A stretch of DNA of 9,262 bases from Candidatus Iainarchaeum sp. (GTDB taxonomy: Archaea > Iainarchaeota > Iainarchaeia > Iainarchaeales > GCA-2688035): the NCBI GenBank assembly GCA_028712575.1, contig JAQTPU010000029.1, forward strand, positions 1-9,262, read 5' to 3'. How positions within the stretch are numbered: position 1 is the stretch's first letter; every line of letters starts with the position of its first letter. A model generated the notes under the pieces. That model was not told where the DNA came from, did no database searches, and saw only the letters and a list, made by a program, of their open reading frames with translations. The position numbers and the translations under genes were made by a program. Shown here one piece after another: positions 1 to 7,004 of the stretch.

Positions 1-693
1 ATCGTCGATTGAAGTCAAACTCCATCTGGTTGGAACAAATTTTCTGTTCTTCTTTATGCCGAGCAAGCCAGCCGACAATAATTTTGAAAGCGTTGAAACA
101 GGAAAACCCGCATCATAAAGTTCAAGGACTGCCGTGTTGCTTTTTACTGCCGTGTCGGAAACAAGGTAATCTATTTTTTGCGGAATGTTCGGGTTTGAAA
201 TCAGCGAGAATTTTTCCAGCTCTCCAATCGGGCCTATTGGGGCAATGCTTTCATGAAAAGAGAGCCTTGGAATTGGCTTGTGCTTTAATTCCACTTCCAA
301 ATCAACTGGCTTTATTGACATTGCAATTTCCTGCAGGGAGGCAAGCTCCCTTGTCGGGTTTGCCGCGGTTTCAACGGAAATTTTTGTATTGCTTTGTATG
401 AGCTGCTCGCGCATTGAAACGATTTTTTCCAAAGGCAGGCCGAACCATTTTTCCGGGGCATCCAAAAAAAAGTTTTTTTCGCCGATAACAGGCGGGGCAA
501 GGGGCGCGATTGAGACATTGGGATAATTTTTCCAGGAAACAAAAACACTGGGGGGAGAAGAGCCTGAAAATTCCTTTCCGCTTATTTGCGAGGTTGTTCT
601 GCGCAGGGCGGAATATTTTTCCAGAACTGGGCATTTTGAAAGCCCGCAGAGGAGCTTGCCCTTGCATTTTATGCAGAGAGAACTGTCAAGCAT
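1..693 (-). CDS. nreA: NreA-type archaeal DNA repair protein, 3' end beyond window
   Basis: The reading frame runs from ATG at 693 to the window edge without a stop, giving 231 residues. I recognise the archaeal Nre family. There is an N-terminal zinc-finger-like set of cysteines (C7, C10, C16, C21, in CIKCKG...CGLSKCP). A segment FSGSSPPSVFV lies at about 42-52, DAPEKWFG with a following helix at about 79-98, and LLSAGLLG...FVPTRWSLTSIDD at about 205-231. Family members are usually near 400 residues, so close to half of the protein is missing, including any C-terminal PCNA-binding peptide. NreA has been linked in haloarchaea to repair of DNA crosslink or alkylation damage together with Uvr proteins; its biochemical activity is not settled. 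An in-frame TGA two codons upstream fixes this ATG as the first possible start, and AGGA lies about 10 nt before it. It is read in the same direction as the solute-binding gene 55 nt upstream and could be co-transcribed with it. Confidence 0.9.
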   Translation of the reverse strand, partial: MLDSSLCIKCKGKLLCGLSKCPVLEKYSALRRTTSQISGKEFSGSSPPSVFVSWKNYPNVSIAPLAPPVIGEKNFFLDAPEKWFGLPLEKIVSMREQLIQSNTKISVETAANPTRELASLQEIAMSIKPVDLEVELKHKPIPRLSFHESIAPIGPIGELEKFSLISNPNIPQKIDYLVSDTAVKSNTAVLELYDAGFPVSTLSKLLSAGLLGIKKNRKFVPTRWSLTSIDD

Positions 694-728
694 AAATCAA
701 ATTTCCTGCGGAAGGAATTAATTTGTTT

Positions 729-745
729 CCGGCAGCCATGGCCGG
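729..745 (-). other. Small GC hairpin between the solute-binding gene and nreA
   Basis: CCGGC and GCCGG form a perfect 5-bp stem around a 7-nt loop just after the stop codon of the solute-binding gene. No T-run follows on the minus strand, so it does not look like an intrinsic terminator. It could be an mRNA-end or processing structure, or chance. Confidence 0.25.
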
Positions 746-748
746 GGC

Positions 749-1993
749 TTAATTGCCTATGCTGTACTTTGCAAGTATGTCTTCGTATGCCCCGTCTTGT
801 TTCATGGAATCGAGCGCAGACTGCCATTCAACTATTGTGCCTGAATTGACATCGCTGCTGAATGCAATGTAAAATTCGCTTATGATGTAAAGGCCGGCTG
901 GCTTGAACTGGTTTGCATCAATGCCGTTTTCCTTCGTGATTTCGTCAAGTATGACCTTGTTGCCGACCCAGAGGTCCACGGAGCCGTCAGCCAGCTTTTG
1001 TATGCAATCCAGGTCATTATTGCTGACATCAAGGTTTGTAAACCCGTTTCCTGAAAGAATCTGCTCCCTTGAATCGTCCATTATGACGCATATTTTTCCA
1101 GCTTTTTTTGCGTCTTCAAGCACATTGAGCTTCAGGCTTGAATCTTTTCTTGCATAAAAATCCTCCCTTTCCGGGTTTGAAATTGGGCCGGCCCATTTGA
1201 ACAAGGCATTCCTGTCCCTTGTCCTGGTAGTGGAATAAAGCGCTATGCCCGGGCCTGTGAGCGCCTTTTCATAGGCCTCTTCCCATGGCAAAATTCCTAT
1301 GCCCGCGCTCTGGTTAAGGCGCTTGAGGATTTCCCTTACTATTTCTGTTGACTGCCCAGTGGCAATGCCGTTCTCGTCGGCAAAATTATACGGCTTGTGT
1401 TCCTCCGTGATTATTTGAATCCCGCCTGCCCTGGCCTGTGTGTTGTCGCAGATTATTTTTTCAATGCAGTTCGAGCCCGTTAAAAGAAGCCTGCATTCCT
1501 CGCTCATTGCATCGGGCCCTACGACCGGGCATCTTGTTTCATTGCCGTCATCGCTGTAAAATGTGCTTCCCCCGCCTATAAGCATTGAAACAACTTTTAT
1601 GTATGGGCCGCAGGTGGAAACCTGTGAAACATCCGGCTTTGAACAATAAGTTTCTGCTTTTGCCTCCCTGTCCCCTGAAGTGCATGGCTCCTCCCAGGTG
1701 CGCAGGCATTTCTGCTTTGTTTCGCACCAGGAATAGCCCGCAGAGCCTATGCAGCCGTGCTCATCCCTGTCACTGCCGGGCATTTGGCCTGGGCCAGTGC
1801 TGATGCAAAGCTCTTCCCAAGGCCTTAGGCACTTCTGCTTTGCCTCGCACCAGAAATAGCCCGCAGAACCAATACAGCCATGTTCGTCACTGCCACTGCC
1901 GGGCATTGGCCCCGAAGGGTTCTGGCTCTGCTGTGTGCAGCCCAAAAAAACAATTGCAATAATTAAAATTACAGGCAAAAATAATTTTTTCAA
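749..1993 (-). CDS. Exported lipoprotein-like protein: two Cys-rich repeats plus family 3 solute-binding domain
   Basis: I start this gene at TTG 1993 because GGTGG lies 6 nt before it and the protein then begins with a compact signal sequence (MKKLFLP, hydrophobic run, FLGC with C19 as a lipobox-like cysteine). The 414-residue product has three parts. Residues 36-63 and 77-104 are near-identical repeats of the form DEHGC...YxWCExKQKC...WEExC. Residues about 110-190 are another cysteine-containing stretch I do not recognise. Residues about 192-410 resemble a family 3 extracellular solute-binding domain, with ITEEHKPYNF, PWEEAYEKAL, TTRTRDR (255-261) followed by FKWAGPI, DLWVGNK, and a closing helix around DSMKQDGAYEDILAKY. 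Family 3 domains bind amino acids or related small polar solutes outside the cell; the ligand here cannot be read. No permease or ATPase gene adjoins it, so it may be a solitary binder or sensor. The mature part has 17 cysteines, suggesting disulfides. An ATG 18 codons upstream exists but would put 18 polar residues ahead of the signal sequence. Confidence 0.8.
   Translation of the reverse strand: MKKLFLPVILIIAIVFLGCTQQSQNPSGPMPGSGSDEHGCIGSAGYFWCEAKQKCLRPWEELCISTGPGQMPGSDRDEHGCIGSAGYSWCETKQKCLRTWEEPCTSGDREAKAETYCSKPDVSQVSTCGPYIKVVSMLIGGGSTFYSDDGNETRCPVVGPDAMSEECRLLLTGSNCIEKIICDNTQARAGGIQIITEEHKPYNFADENGIATGQSTEIVREILKRLNQSAGIGILPWEEAYEKALTGPGIALYSTTRTRDRNALFKWAGPISNPEREDFYARKDSSLKLNVLEDAKKAGKICVIMDDSREQILSGNGFTNLDVSNNDLDCIQKLADGSVDLWVGNKVILDEITKENGIDANQFKPAGLYIISEFYIAFSSDVNSGTIVEWQSALDSMKQDGAYEDILAKYSIGN
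1682..1888 (-). repeat. Tandem coding repeat, two copies with 123-bp period
   Basis: The stretches 1805-1888 and 1682-1765 encode two copies of a 28-residue unit with four cysteines each, spaced exactly 41 codons apart. The DNA copies are very similar (for example GAATAGCCCGCAGAGCC against AAATAGCCCGCAGAACC on the plus strand), as is the linker that encodes MPGS. This points to a fairly recent in-frame duplication. I have seen this kind of four-Cys, Trp-rich unit in other microbial exported proteins but cannot name a family. Confidence 0.85.
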
Positions 1994-1997
1994 AAAA

Positions 1998-2032
1998 CCA
2001 CCATTATTATTAAAACTTTGGGGTTTAAAAAA
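1998..2032 (-). promoter_or_regulatory. Possible promoter and SD for the solute-binding gene
   Basis: On the minus strand an AT-rich box TTTTTTAAA (2032 to 2024) lies about 35 nt before the TTG start. Transcription starting about 25 nt after the box would give a leader of roughly 10 nt that just contains GGTGG (2002 to 1998). The spacing fits an archaeal TATA box, but the base composition here is AT-rich and the match is weak. Confidence 0.35.
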
Positions 2033-2084
2033 GCTTCGCAAAGGCAAAAATCCGGGCAGGCGGTTTTTTCGGCCAAATTCCTTG

Positions 2085-2111
2085 CTGCCGAAAGGCTTCT
2101 TCAGGCGGCAG
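2085..2111. repeat. Inverted repeat in the divergent intergenic region
   Basis: CTGCCG and CGGCAG flank 15 nt within the 1994-2196 gap between the divergent genes. A run of nine T lies at 2135-2143 on the plus strand. It could be a protein-binding site or a structured leader, but no upstream plus-strand gene needs a terminator here. Apart from the two TATA-like boxes I see nothing else in this gap. Confidence 0.3.
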
Positions 2112-2168
2112 ATTGCGGTTGCCTGCGGATTTCGTTTTTTTTTGCCAAAATAGCAGAATTTTTAATTG

Positions 2169-2176
2169 TTTTATAG
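2169..2176 (+). promoter_or_regulatory. TATA-like box for thrS, consistent with a leaderless mRNA
   Basis: TTTTATAG is centred about 25 nt before the chosen thrS ATG, the distance expected when transcription begins at the start codon. No SD-like sequence precedes that ATG (GATAATCTGGTTTTTATG), which supports leaderless translation. Confidence 0.4.
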
Positions 2177-2196
2177 CTAAAGATAATCTGGTTTTT

Positions 2197-3918
2197 ATGG
2201 GCTGGGAAAACAGGGAGTTCAGGGAGAAGTTCTGGCATTCCTCAAGCCATCTGCTTGCTTCCGCTGTAAGGGAATTGTTTCCTGAAACAAAATTCGGGAT
2301 TGGGCCTGCGATTGAAGAGGGCTTTTATTATGATTTGGATTCTGAAAAGCCCTTCACACCCGAAGACCTTGAAAAGATTGAAAAGAAAATGCTGGAGCTT
2401 GCAGAGAAAAACGAGAAATTCGTGAAAAAGGAAATTTCAAAAAAAGACGCGCTTGCATTGTTCAGGGGCCAGCCCTACAAAGTAGAGCTTATCAACGAGC
2501 TTGAGGAAGGAAAAATTTCCACTTATTCAAACGGAAAATTCACTGACTTGTGCAGGGGGCCGCACATTGAAAGCACGGGCCTGATAAAGGCAGTGAAATT
2601 ATTGAAAACTTCGGGCGCTTATTGGAAGGGCAGTGAGAAAAACAAAATGCTGCAAAGAATTTACGGGATTTCCTTTCCCGAACAAAAAATGCTTGACGAA
2701 TGGCTGAAGCTTGTTGAAGAGGCTGAAAAAAGGAGCCATATAAAGCTGGGAAAGGAGCTTGACCTTTTTTCATTCCAGAAAGAGGCTCCGGGAACAGCCT
2801 TTTATCATAACAATGCGACGCAAATCTGGATTGCGCTTACTGATTACCTGCGCTCTGAACAGAGAAGGCTCGGATACATTGAAGTCATTACCCCCCTGAT
2901 TATGAAAGACAGCTTGTGGAAACAATCAGGCCACTGGGACCATTACAAGGAAAACATGTATTTTGTAAAAATAGACAATGAGACTTATGCAGTAAAGCCT
3001 ATGAACTGCCCGGGGCATATTTTGATTTACAAAAATTCGAGAAAATCATACAGGGATTTGCCAGTAAAAATGTCGGAATTCGGGATTGTGCACAGGCACG
3101 AAAAAAGCGGTGTCCTTAACGGGTTGTTCAGAGTGAGAAAATTCACGCAGGACGATGCGCACCTGTTCTGCACGCCCGAACAGATAAAGCCGCTGATAAA
3201 GGAAACAATACGGCTTATTGACAAGATTTACAGGACCTGCGGCTTTGCAGGCTATCACATGGAGCTTTCCACAATGCCTGAAAATGCAATGGGCTCCAGG
3301 GAACAATGGGACCAGGCGGAACAGGCCCTTAAGGAAGCGCTTGAGGAAACAAATTCAGAATACAAGTTAAATCCCGGGGACGGGGCTTTTTACGGGCCAA
3401 AAATCGATTTTCATATAAAAGATTCCCTGGGCAGGACCTGGCAGTGCGGAACAATCCAGCTTGATTTCCAGATGCCCCAAAAATTCGGGACAGAGTACAT
3501 TGGAAGCGATGACAAAGCGCACACGCCTGTAATGGTCCACCGCGCGCTTTACGGCAGCCTTGACAGGTTTTTGGGGATTCTCACTGAACACTTCGGGGGC
3601 GCATTTCCATTGTGGCTGGCGCCTGTCCAGGCAAAAATACTTGCAATTGCTGAAAGGCACAAGGCCTATGCTGAAAAGCTTGCTTCTGAAATGGCTGAAA
3701 AAAACCTGCGCGTTGCAATAGATGCCGAAAACAGCACTGTTTCCGGAAAAGTCAGGCAGGCACAGCTTGAAAAAATTCCCTTAATCCTTGTTGTGGGGGA
3801 CAAAGAAGAAAAAGAAGGCACTGTCACAGTAAGGACAAGGGACGGAAAAGTCCTGCCTGCAAAAAAATTTTCCGAATTCCTTGCAGAAACCCTGAAACAA
3901 ATCGAAGAAAAAAAATAA
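2197..3918 (+). CDS. thrS: Threonyl-tRNA synthetase, bacterial type, lacking the TGS domain
   Basis: This enzyme charges tRNA-Thr with threonine in the cytoplasm. The 573-residue product opens directly in the second editing (SAD) domain: H14 and H18 of HSSSH, and C119 and H123 of DLCRGPH form the usual metal-site residues that remove mischarged serine. The class II catalytic core follows, with MNCPGH (C271), motif 2 HRHEKSG (299-305), QDDAH (H322) and MVHRA (H448). C271, H322 and H448 correspond to the family's zinc ligands, and motif 3 is around RALYGSLDRFLGIL. The anticodon-binding domain begins near PLWLAP (471). Bacterial ThrRS is normally about 640 residues and starts with a TGS domain of about 60 residues, which is absent here. 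Most archaea instead have a ThrRS with a D-aminoacyl-tRNA deacylase-like editing domain, so this gene suggests ancient transfer from bacteria. I chose ATG 2197 because the 28 codons upstream from 2113 encode nothing TGS-like and a TATA-like box lies within that stretch. Confidence 0.95.
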   Translation: MGWENREFREKFWHSSSHLLASAVRELFPETKFGIGPAIEEGFYYDLDSEKPFTPEDLEKIEKKMLELAEKNEKFVKKEISKKDALALFRGQPYKVELINELEEGKISTYSNGKFTDLCRGPHIESTGLIKAVKLLKTSGAYWKGSEKNKMLQRIYGISFPEQKMLDEWLKLVEEAEKRSHIKLGKELDLFSFQKEAPGTAFYHNNATQIWIALTDYLRSEQRRLGYIEVITPLIMKDSLWKQSGHWDHYKENMYFVKIDNETYAVKPMNCPGHILIYKNSRKSYRDLPVKMSEFGIVHRHEKSGVLNGLFRVRKFTQDDAHLFCTPEQIKPLIKETIRLIDKIYRTCGFAGYHMELSTMPENAMGSREQWDQAEQALKEALEETNSEYKLNPGDGAFYGPKIDFHIKDSLGRTWQCGTIQLDFQMPQKFGTEYIGSDDKAHTPVMVHRALYGSLDRFLGILTEHFGGAFPLWLAPVQAKILAIAERHKAYAEKLASEMAEKNLRVAIDAENSTVSGKVRQAQLEKIPLILVVGDKEEKEGTVTVRTRDGKVLPAKKFSEFLAETLKQIEEKK

Positions 3919-3921
3919 TTG

Positions 3922-3946
3922 AAAATCCGATTAACCGGATTTTTTT
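3922..3946 (+). terminator. Hairpin/T-tract terminator after thrS
   Basis: Four nt after the thrS stop, AAAATCCG (3922-3929) and CGGATTTT (3936-3943) form a perfect 8-bp stem with a 6-nt loop, running into a T tract (3940-3946). It fits an intrinsic terminator and separates thrS from the pilus operon. Confidence 0.65.
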
Positions 3947-3962
3947 CGGAAGAAGCAAAAAA

Positions 3963-3980
3963 GGAATCCGGGGAATCCGG
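3963..3980 (+). repeat. Tandem 9-bp direct repeat upstream of the pilus operon
   Basis: GGAATCCGG occurs twice with no spacer (3963-3971 and 3972-3980), about 95 nt before the ATPase start. The AATCCGG part is complementary to CCGGATT in the thrS terminator (3935-3941), so alternative pairings are possible. It may be an operator or a structural element; the function is unknown. Confidence 0.6.
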
Positions 3981-4044
3981 CCGGGTTGCCCAGGAAAAAC
4001 ATTGAAAAATACGTTTTAAACAGGCCCAAGGCAGTGCAAAGGTT

Positions 4045-4054
4045 TTTATTTTAT
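4045..4054 (+). promoter_or_regulatory. TATA-like box for the pilus operon
   Basis: TTTATTTTAT is centred about 25 nt before the ATPase ATG at 4075, and no SD sequence precedes that ATG (TTTTCTAATTGCTATG). Both facts fit a leaderless archaeal transcript starting the operon. A second AT-rich box, GTTTTAAAC, lies further upstream near 4013-4021. Confidence 0.45.
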
Positions 4055-4074
4055 GGATTCGTTTTCTAATTGCT

Positions 4075-5814
4075 ATGCCGAAAGACAAGGACTATTTGAA
4101 AGACCTGATTAACAGGGTCAAGGCTTCCAACAAGGACCTGGCTGAACAGGCTGCAGCGCAGCCAGTGAATCGGGCGCAGAAAACTGTTGCAACGGCAATT
4201 GATGAAAGCATGGACATAGGGGAGGACCTGAAAAAAGGCCTTGAGGAAATTTCAAGGCCCATAAAAAAGGAAAATGCCGCTTATCCGGCAGGGGAGGAAA
4301 AAACCCAGGCTGCGGAGGAAAAGGCAGTTGAAAAATCAACTGCTGAAAAGGAAATAGAGGAAGCCGAAAAAAAAATTGAAGTTGATTCTTATGGGGAAGT
4401 GAAAATTTTCCAGATTCCGGGAAAAGCGCTTCTTTATTACATGGCGCCTGTGCCGAGGCCTTCTGCTTCGGAAAAGGCGATTATTGCAACAATCAAGGAA
4501 GCCGCAACAAGGCTGATTACAATCAGCCCCTACAGGATACGTGACCCTGAACAGAGAAGGTCTATTTACAGGCAGAAAATCCTTGAAATTTTAAGGTCTG
4601 CCCCTGAACTCCATATTCCTGAAAGAAGGTTTGATTTTTACGCGGAATCGGTTGTAAGGGAAATGGTCGGCTATGGAATGATTGATGCGCTTGTCCGCGA
4701 TGACAAGCTGGAAGAAATAATGGTTGTGGGCGCGAAAAAGCCAGTTTATCTTTTTCACAGGCAGTACGGGATGCTTACAAGCAATATTGAATTTTATTCC
4801 GAACAGGAAATACAGGACCTTGTGAACAGGATTGCAAGGGAAGTCGGAAGGCGTGTTGATATCAGCAGCCCGCTGCTTGATGCAAGGCTTGCGGACGGAA
4901 GCAGGGTGAATGCGAGCTTTCCCCCGGCTTCTGTTGAAAACAGCACTCTTACAATCAGGAAATTCAGGGAAGACCCTTATTCAATTGTTGACCTGATAAA
5001 CCTGAACACTTTGACTCCCGAAGTGGCAGGCTTTTTGTGGCTTGCCGTTGAAGGGATGGGAAGCAGGCCTGCGAACATCCTCATTGCGGGAGGCGCCGGC
5101 AGCGGAAAAACAACAATGCTGAACGTAATGGCCTCTTTTGTCCCTGATACTGAAAGGATAATTTCAATCGAGGACACTGCGGAATTAAACCTTCCGTTAA
5201 AGCACTGGATCAGGATGGAATCAAGGCCCCCGGGCCTTGAAGGAAGGGGGGAACTGACACTTGATATTCTTACAAAAAATTCCCTGCGAATGCGCCCTGA
5301 CAGGATAATTGTCGGGGAAGTGAGGCACGAGGAAGCGTTTTCGCTTTTCACTGCAATGAACACAGGGCATCAGGGCTCAATGGGGACAGTGCATGCAAAC
5401 TCCGCGCAGGAAACAATTGTGCGGGTTACAAATCCGCCCATGAATGTCCCCGAACTTATGATCAGCGGCCTTGACCTGATAATTATACAGCACAGGCTGC
5501 ATGACAAAAAACAGGGCACGATAAGAAGGGTGACTGAAATTTCCGAAGTAAGCGGCGTGCTTTCGGGAAGAAGCTCGACACAAAAAATATTCGGCAGGAA
5601 TCCCGTAAAAGACATTATTGAAAGGACTGACGTGCCCATGAATTACCTTCAGGTGCTTGGCGAATTCACTGGCCTCATGAAAAAAGAGCTTGAAGGGGAA
5701 ATAGCGCAGAGGGGAAATTACCTGCGCCAGTTGAGCAAAAAAGGAATCCGGGACCTGAAAAGCGTGAAAGATGCAACACAGCTTTACACCCTGAAACAAA
5801 GGGGGCTGGCATGA
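4075..5814 (+). CDS. Type IV pilus/type II secretion assembly ATPase (archaeal GspE/TadA-VirB11 family)
   Basis: This is the cytoplasmic hexameric motor that would drive filament assembly. The 579-residue protein has a charged, Ala/Glu/Lys-rich N-terminal stretch (about 1-105) that looks disordered or coiled-coil. An N-terminal domain (about 106-300) follows, with DDKLEEIMVVG, ISSPLLDARLADGSRVNASFPP and LTIRKF. The RecA-like ATPase core carries Walker A GGAGSGKTT (339-347, K345), an Asp box ISIEDTAEL (363-371), Walker B with IIVGEVR (E415), and a His box between H432 and H440 (TGHQGSMGTVHANS). All catalytic residues appear intact. Archaella motors (FlaI) are close relatives, but no archaellum partner genes are present. 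The class III prepilins nearby point to a pilus instead. Its TGA stop directly abuts the ATG of the next gene, indicating translational coupling. Confidence 0.95.
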   Translation: MPKDKDYLKDLINRVKASNKDLAEQAAAQPVNRAQKTVATAIDESMDIGEDLKKGLEEISRPIKKENAAYPAGEEKTQAAEEKAVEKSTAEKEIEEAEKKIEVDSYGEVKIFQIPGKALLYYMAPVPRPSASEKAIIATIKEAATRLITISPYRIRDPEQRRSIYRQKILEILRSAPELHIPERRFDFYAESVVREMVGYGMIDALVRDDKLEEIMVVGAKKPVYLFHRQYGMLTSNIEFYSEQEIQDLVNRIAREVGRRVDISSPLLDARLADGSRVNASFPPASVENSTLTIRKFREDPYSIVDLINLNTLTPEVAGFLWLAVEGMGSRPANILIAGGAGSGKTTMLNVMASFVPDTERIISIEDTAELNLPLKHWIRMESRPPGLEGRGELTLDILTKNSLRMRPDRIIVGEVRHEEAFSLFTAMNTGHQGSMGTVHANSAQETIVRVTNPPMNVPELMISGLDLIIIQHRLHDKKQGTIRRVTEISEVSGVLSGRSSTQKIFGRNPVKDIIERTDVPMNYLQVLGEFTGLMKKELEGEIAQRGNYLRQLSKKGIRDLKSVKDATQLYTLKQRGLA

Positions 5815-7002
5815 ATGGAGTCCCTTGACAGGATTAAGAAGAAAATCGCTGAAAGCAGCCAGCAGCAGAGCCAGGATTCCGCGGCAGCGAAAGAAGCCGG
5901 GGGGGAGGCGCTTGAAAGCATTGATGTTGACAAGGTTGAAAAAATAGTCCAGAAAATGCGCAAGAAATACCAGTTGGAAGGCATAGAATTCGGCGCAATG
6001 GAGGGTTCCCTGGGCGAGCTTCGCGGAATAATTGCGGAAGGAAAAACAAAGGAAATTGAAATACAAAAAGTCGAGGAACTGCAGGAATTCAATTCAGGAA
6101 TTGTAAAGGGAATAGGCGGGCTTTATCTTGCAATGAAAAGTTTCCTCGGCCCCTTAAGCAGGGTAGTGGTGAAAATGCCGCAAATGGAAACCCTCTCGTA
6201 TTACCTGTTTTCCGCAAACATGCGTTACTCCGTAAAGCAGTATGTTGCAATCACTGTCACTGTTTCGGCAATGGCTGCGGTTGCAGCTTTTTTGGCATCC
6301 GCGGTAGTAATGGGCCTGACCGGATTTGAAATTGCCTGGAAAGTTTTCGTTCCAATAATCTCCGGAGCCTGGTTTTTTTTCCTTACTGTGGCAATAATGT
6401 TCCTTGTGCCGAAAGAAAGGGCAAAAGCAAGGGGCGATGCAATAAGCCTTGAGCTTCCCTTTGCATTAAGGCACATGGGAACTGAATTAAGGTCGGGAAT
6501 CGGCCTTTACAGGACAATGCAGGCTGTTGCAACCTCTGATTACGGGGTTTTGAGCGAAGAATTTGCAAAAACAATAACGGAAATAGAGGAAGGCGTTGAA
6601 ACAAAAGAGGCATTAAGCAGGCTTGCATTGAGGACGCAGAGCAAGGCATTGAGAAATGCGCTTGTGCACATGGTGCGCGCATTAAAAACAGGCGGAAACA
6701 TTTCGGAAATAATGAACACTATTGCGGACGATGTCGGCTTTGAAATGAGAATGAAAATACGTGATTTTGCACAAAAAATGAATTTCTTCGGCATACTGTT
6801 TATTTTCATTGCAATACTGGTGCCAGTAATACTCACTATCCTCGGGGGCATAAGGAACAGCACTTTCAGCAACAGCGGCATTGTTCCGCTGCAGTCCCTT
6901 CCTTTGACTCCCGAAGTGATGGCAATTTTCTTTTTCATAATTCTGCCTTTCCTGTTATTCAGCTTGATAATATACATCAGGGGAACGCAGCCGAAGGTGT
7001 AA
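5815..7002 (+). CDS. Pilus assembly inner-membrane platform protein, TadC/GspF-like, first paralog
   Basis: This is likely one of two membrane platform proteins on which the ATPase acts. The 395-residue protein has a long charged cytoplasmic N-terminus (about 1-140), with heptad-like stretches such as DVDKVEKIVQKMRKKY. There are two membrane segments (about 143-168 and 177-199), then a GspF-type (T2SSF) cytoplasmic domain (about 210-307) with LPFALRHMGTELRSGIGL and ALVHMVRALKTGGNISEIM, then two more membrane segments (about 324-346 and 368-390). The ATG follows the ATPase TGA with no spacer, and a GGGGG stretch at 5801-5805 could serve as the SD. An overlapping ATG at 5811 hits a stop after five codons and is not the start. 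Two consecutive TadC-like genes after the ATPase are typical of archaeal Tad-derived pilus loci. Confidence 0.9.
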   Translation: MESLDRIKKKIAESSQQQSQDSAAAKEAGGEALESIDVDKVEKIVQKMRKKYQLEGIEFGAMEGSLGELRGIIAEGKTKEIEIQKVEELQEFNSGIVKGIGGLYLAMKSFLGPLSRVVVKMPQMETLSYYLFSANMRYSVKQYVAITVTVSAMAAVAAFLASAVVMGLTGFEIAWKVFVPIISGAWFFFLTVAIMFLVPKERAKARGDAISLELPFALRHMGTELRSGIGLYRTMQAVATSDYGVLSEEFAKTITEIEEGVETKEALSRLALRTQSKALRNALVHMVRALKTGGNISEIMNTIADDVGFEMRMKIRDFAQKMNFFGILFIFIAILVPVILTILGGIRNSTFSNSGIVPLQSLPLTPEVMAIFFFIILPFLLFSLIIYIRGTQPKV

Positions 7003-7004
7003 AA

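Noticed and set aside
9..401. Plus-strand open frame of 130 codons
   Set aside because: It lies antisense to the clearly recognisable nreA frame and its translation resembles no family.
1994..2047. ATG at 2047 as start of the solute-binding protein
   Set aside because: It adds 18 residues of low-hydrophobicity sequence before a good signal peptide and overlaps the likely TATA box; TTG 1993 has an SD-like GGTGG in the right place.
2113..2196. Upstream ATG extension of thrS
   Set aside because: The 28 extra codons do not resemble a TGS domain and overlap the TATA-like box; ATG 2197 begins just before the conserved editing domain.
5377..6066. Minus-strand open frame of 229 codons across the ATPase/platform junction
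   Set aside because: Antisense to two well-supported genes, with Phe/Leu/His-rich translation typical of a shadow of purine-rich coding sequence.
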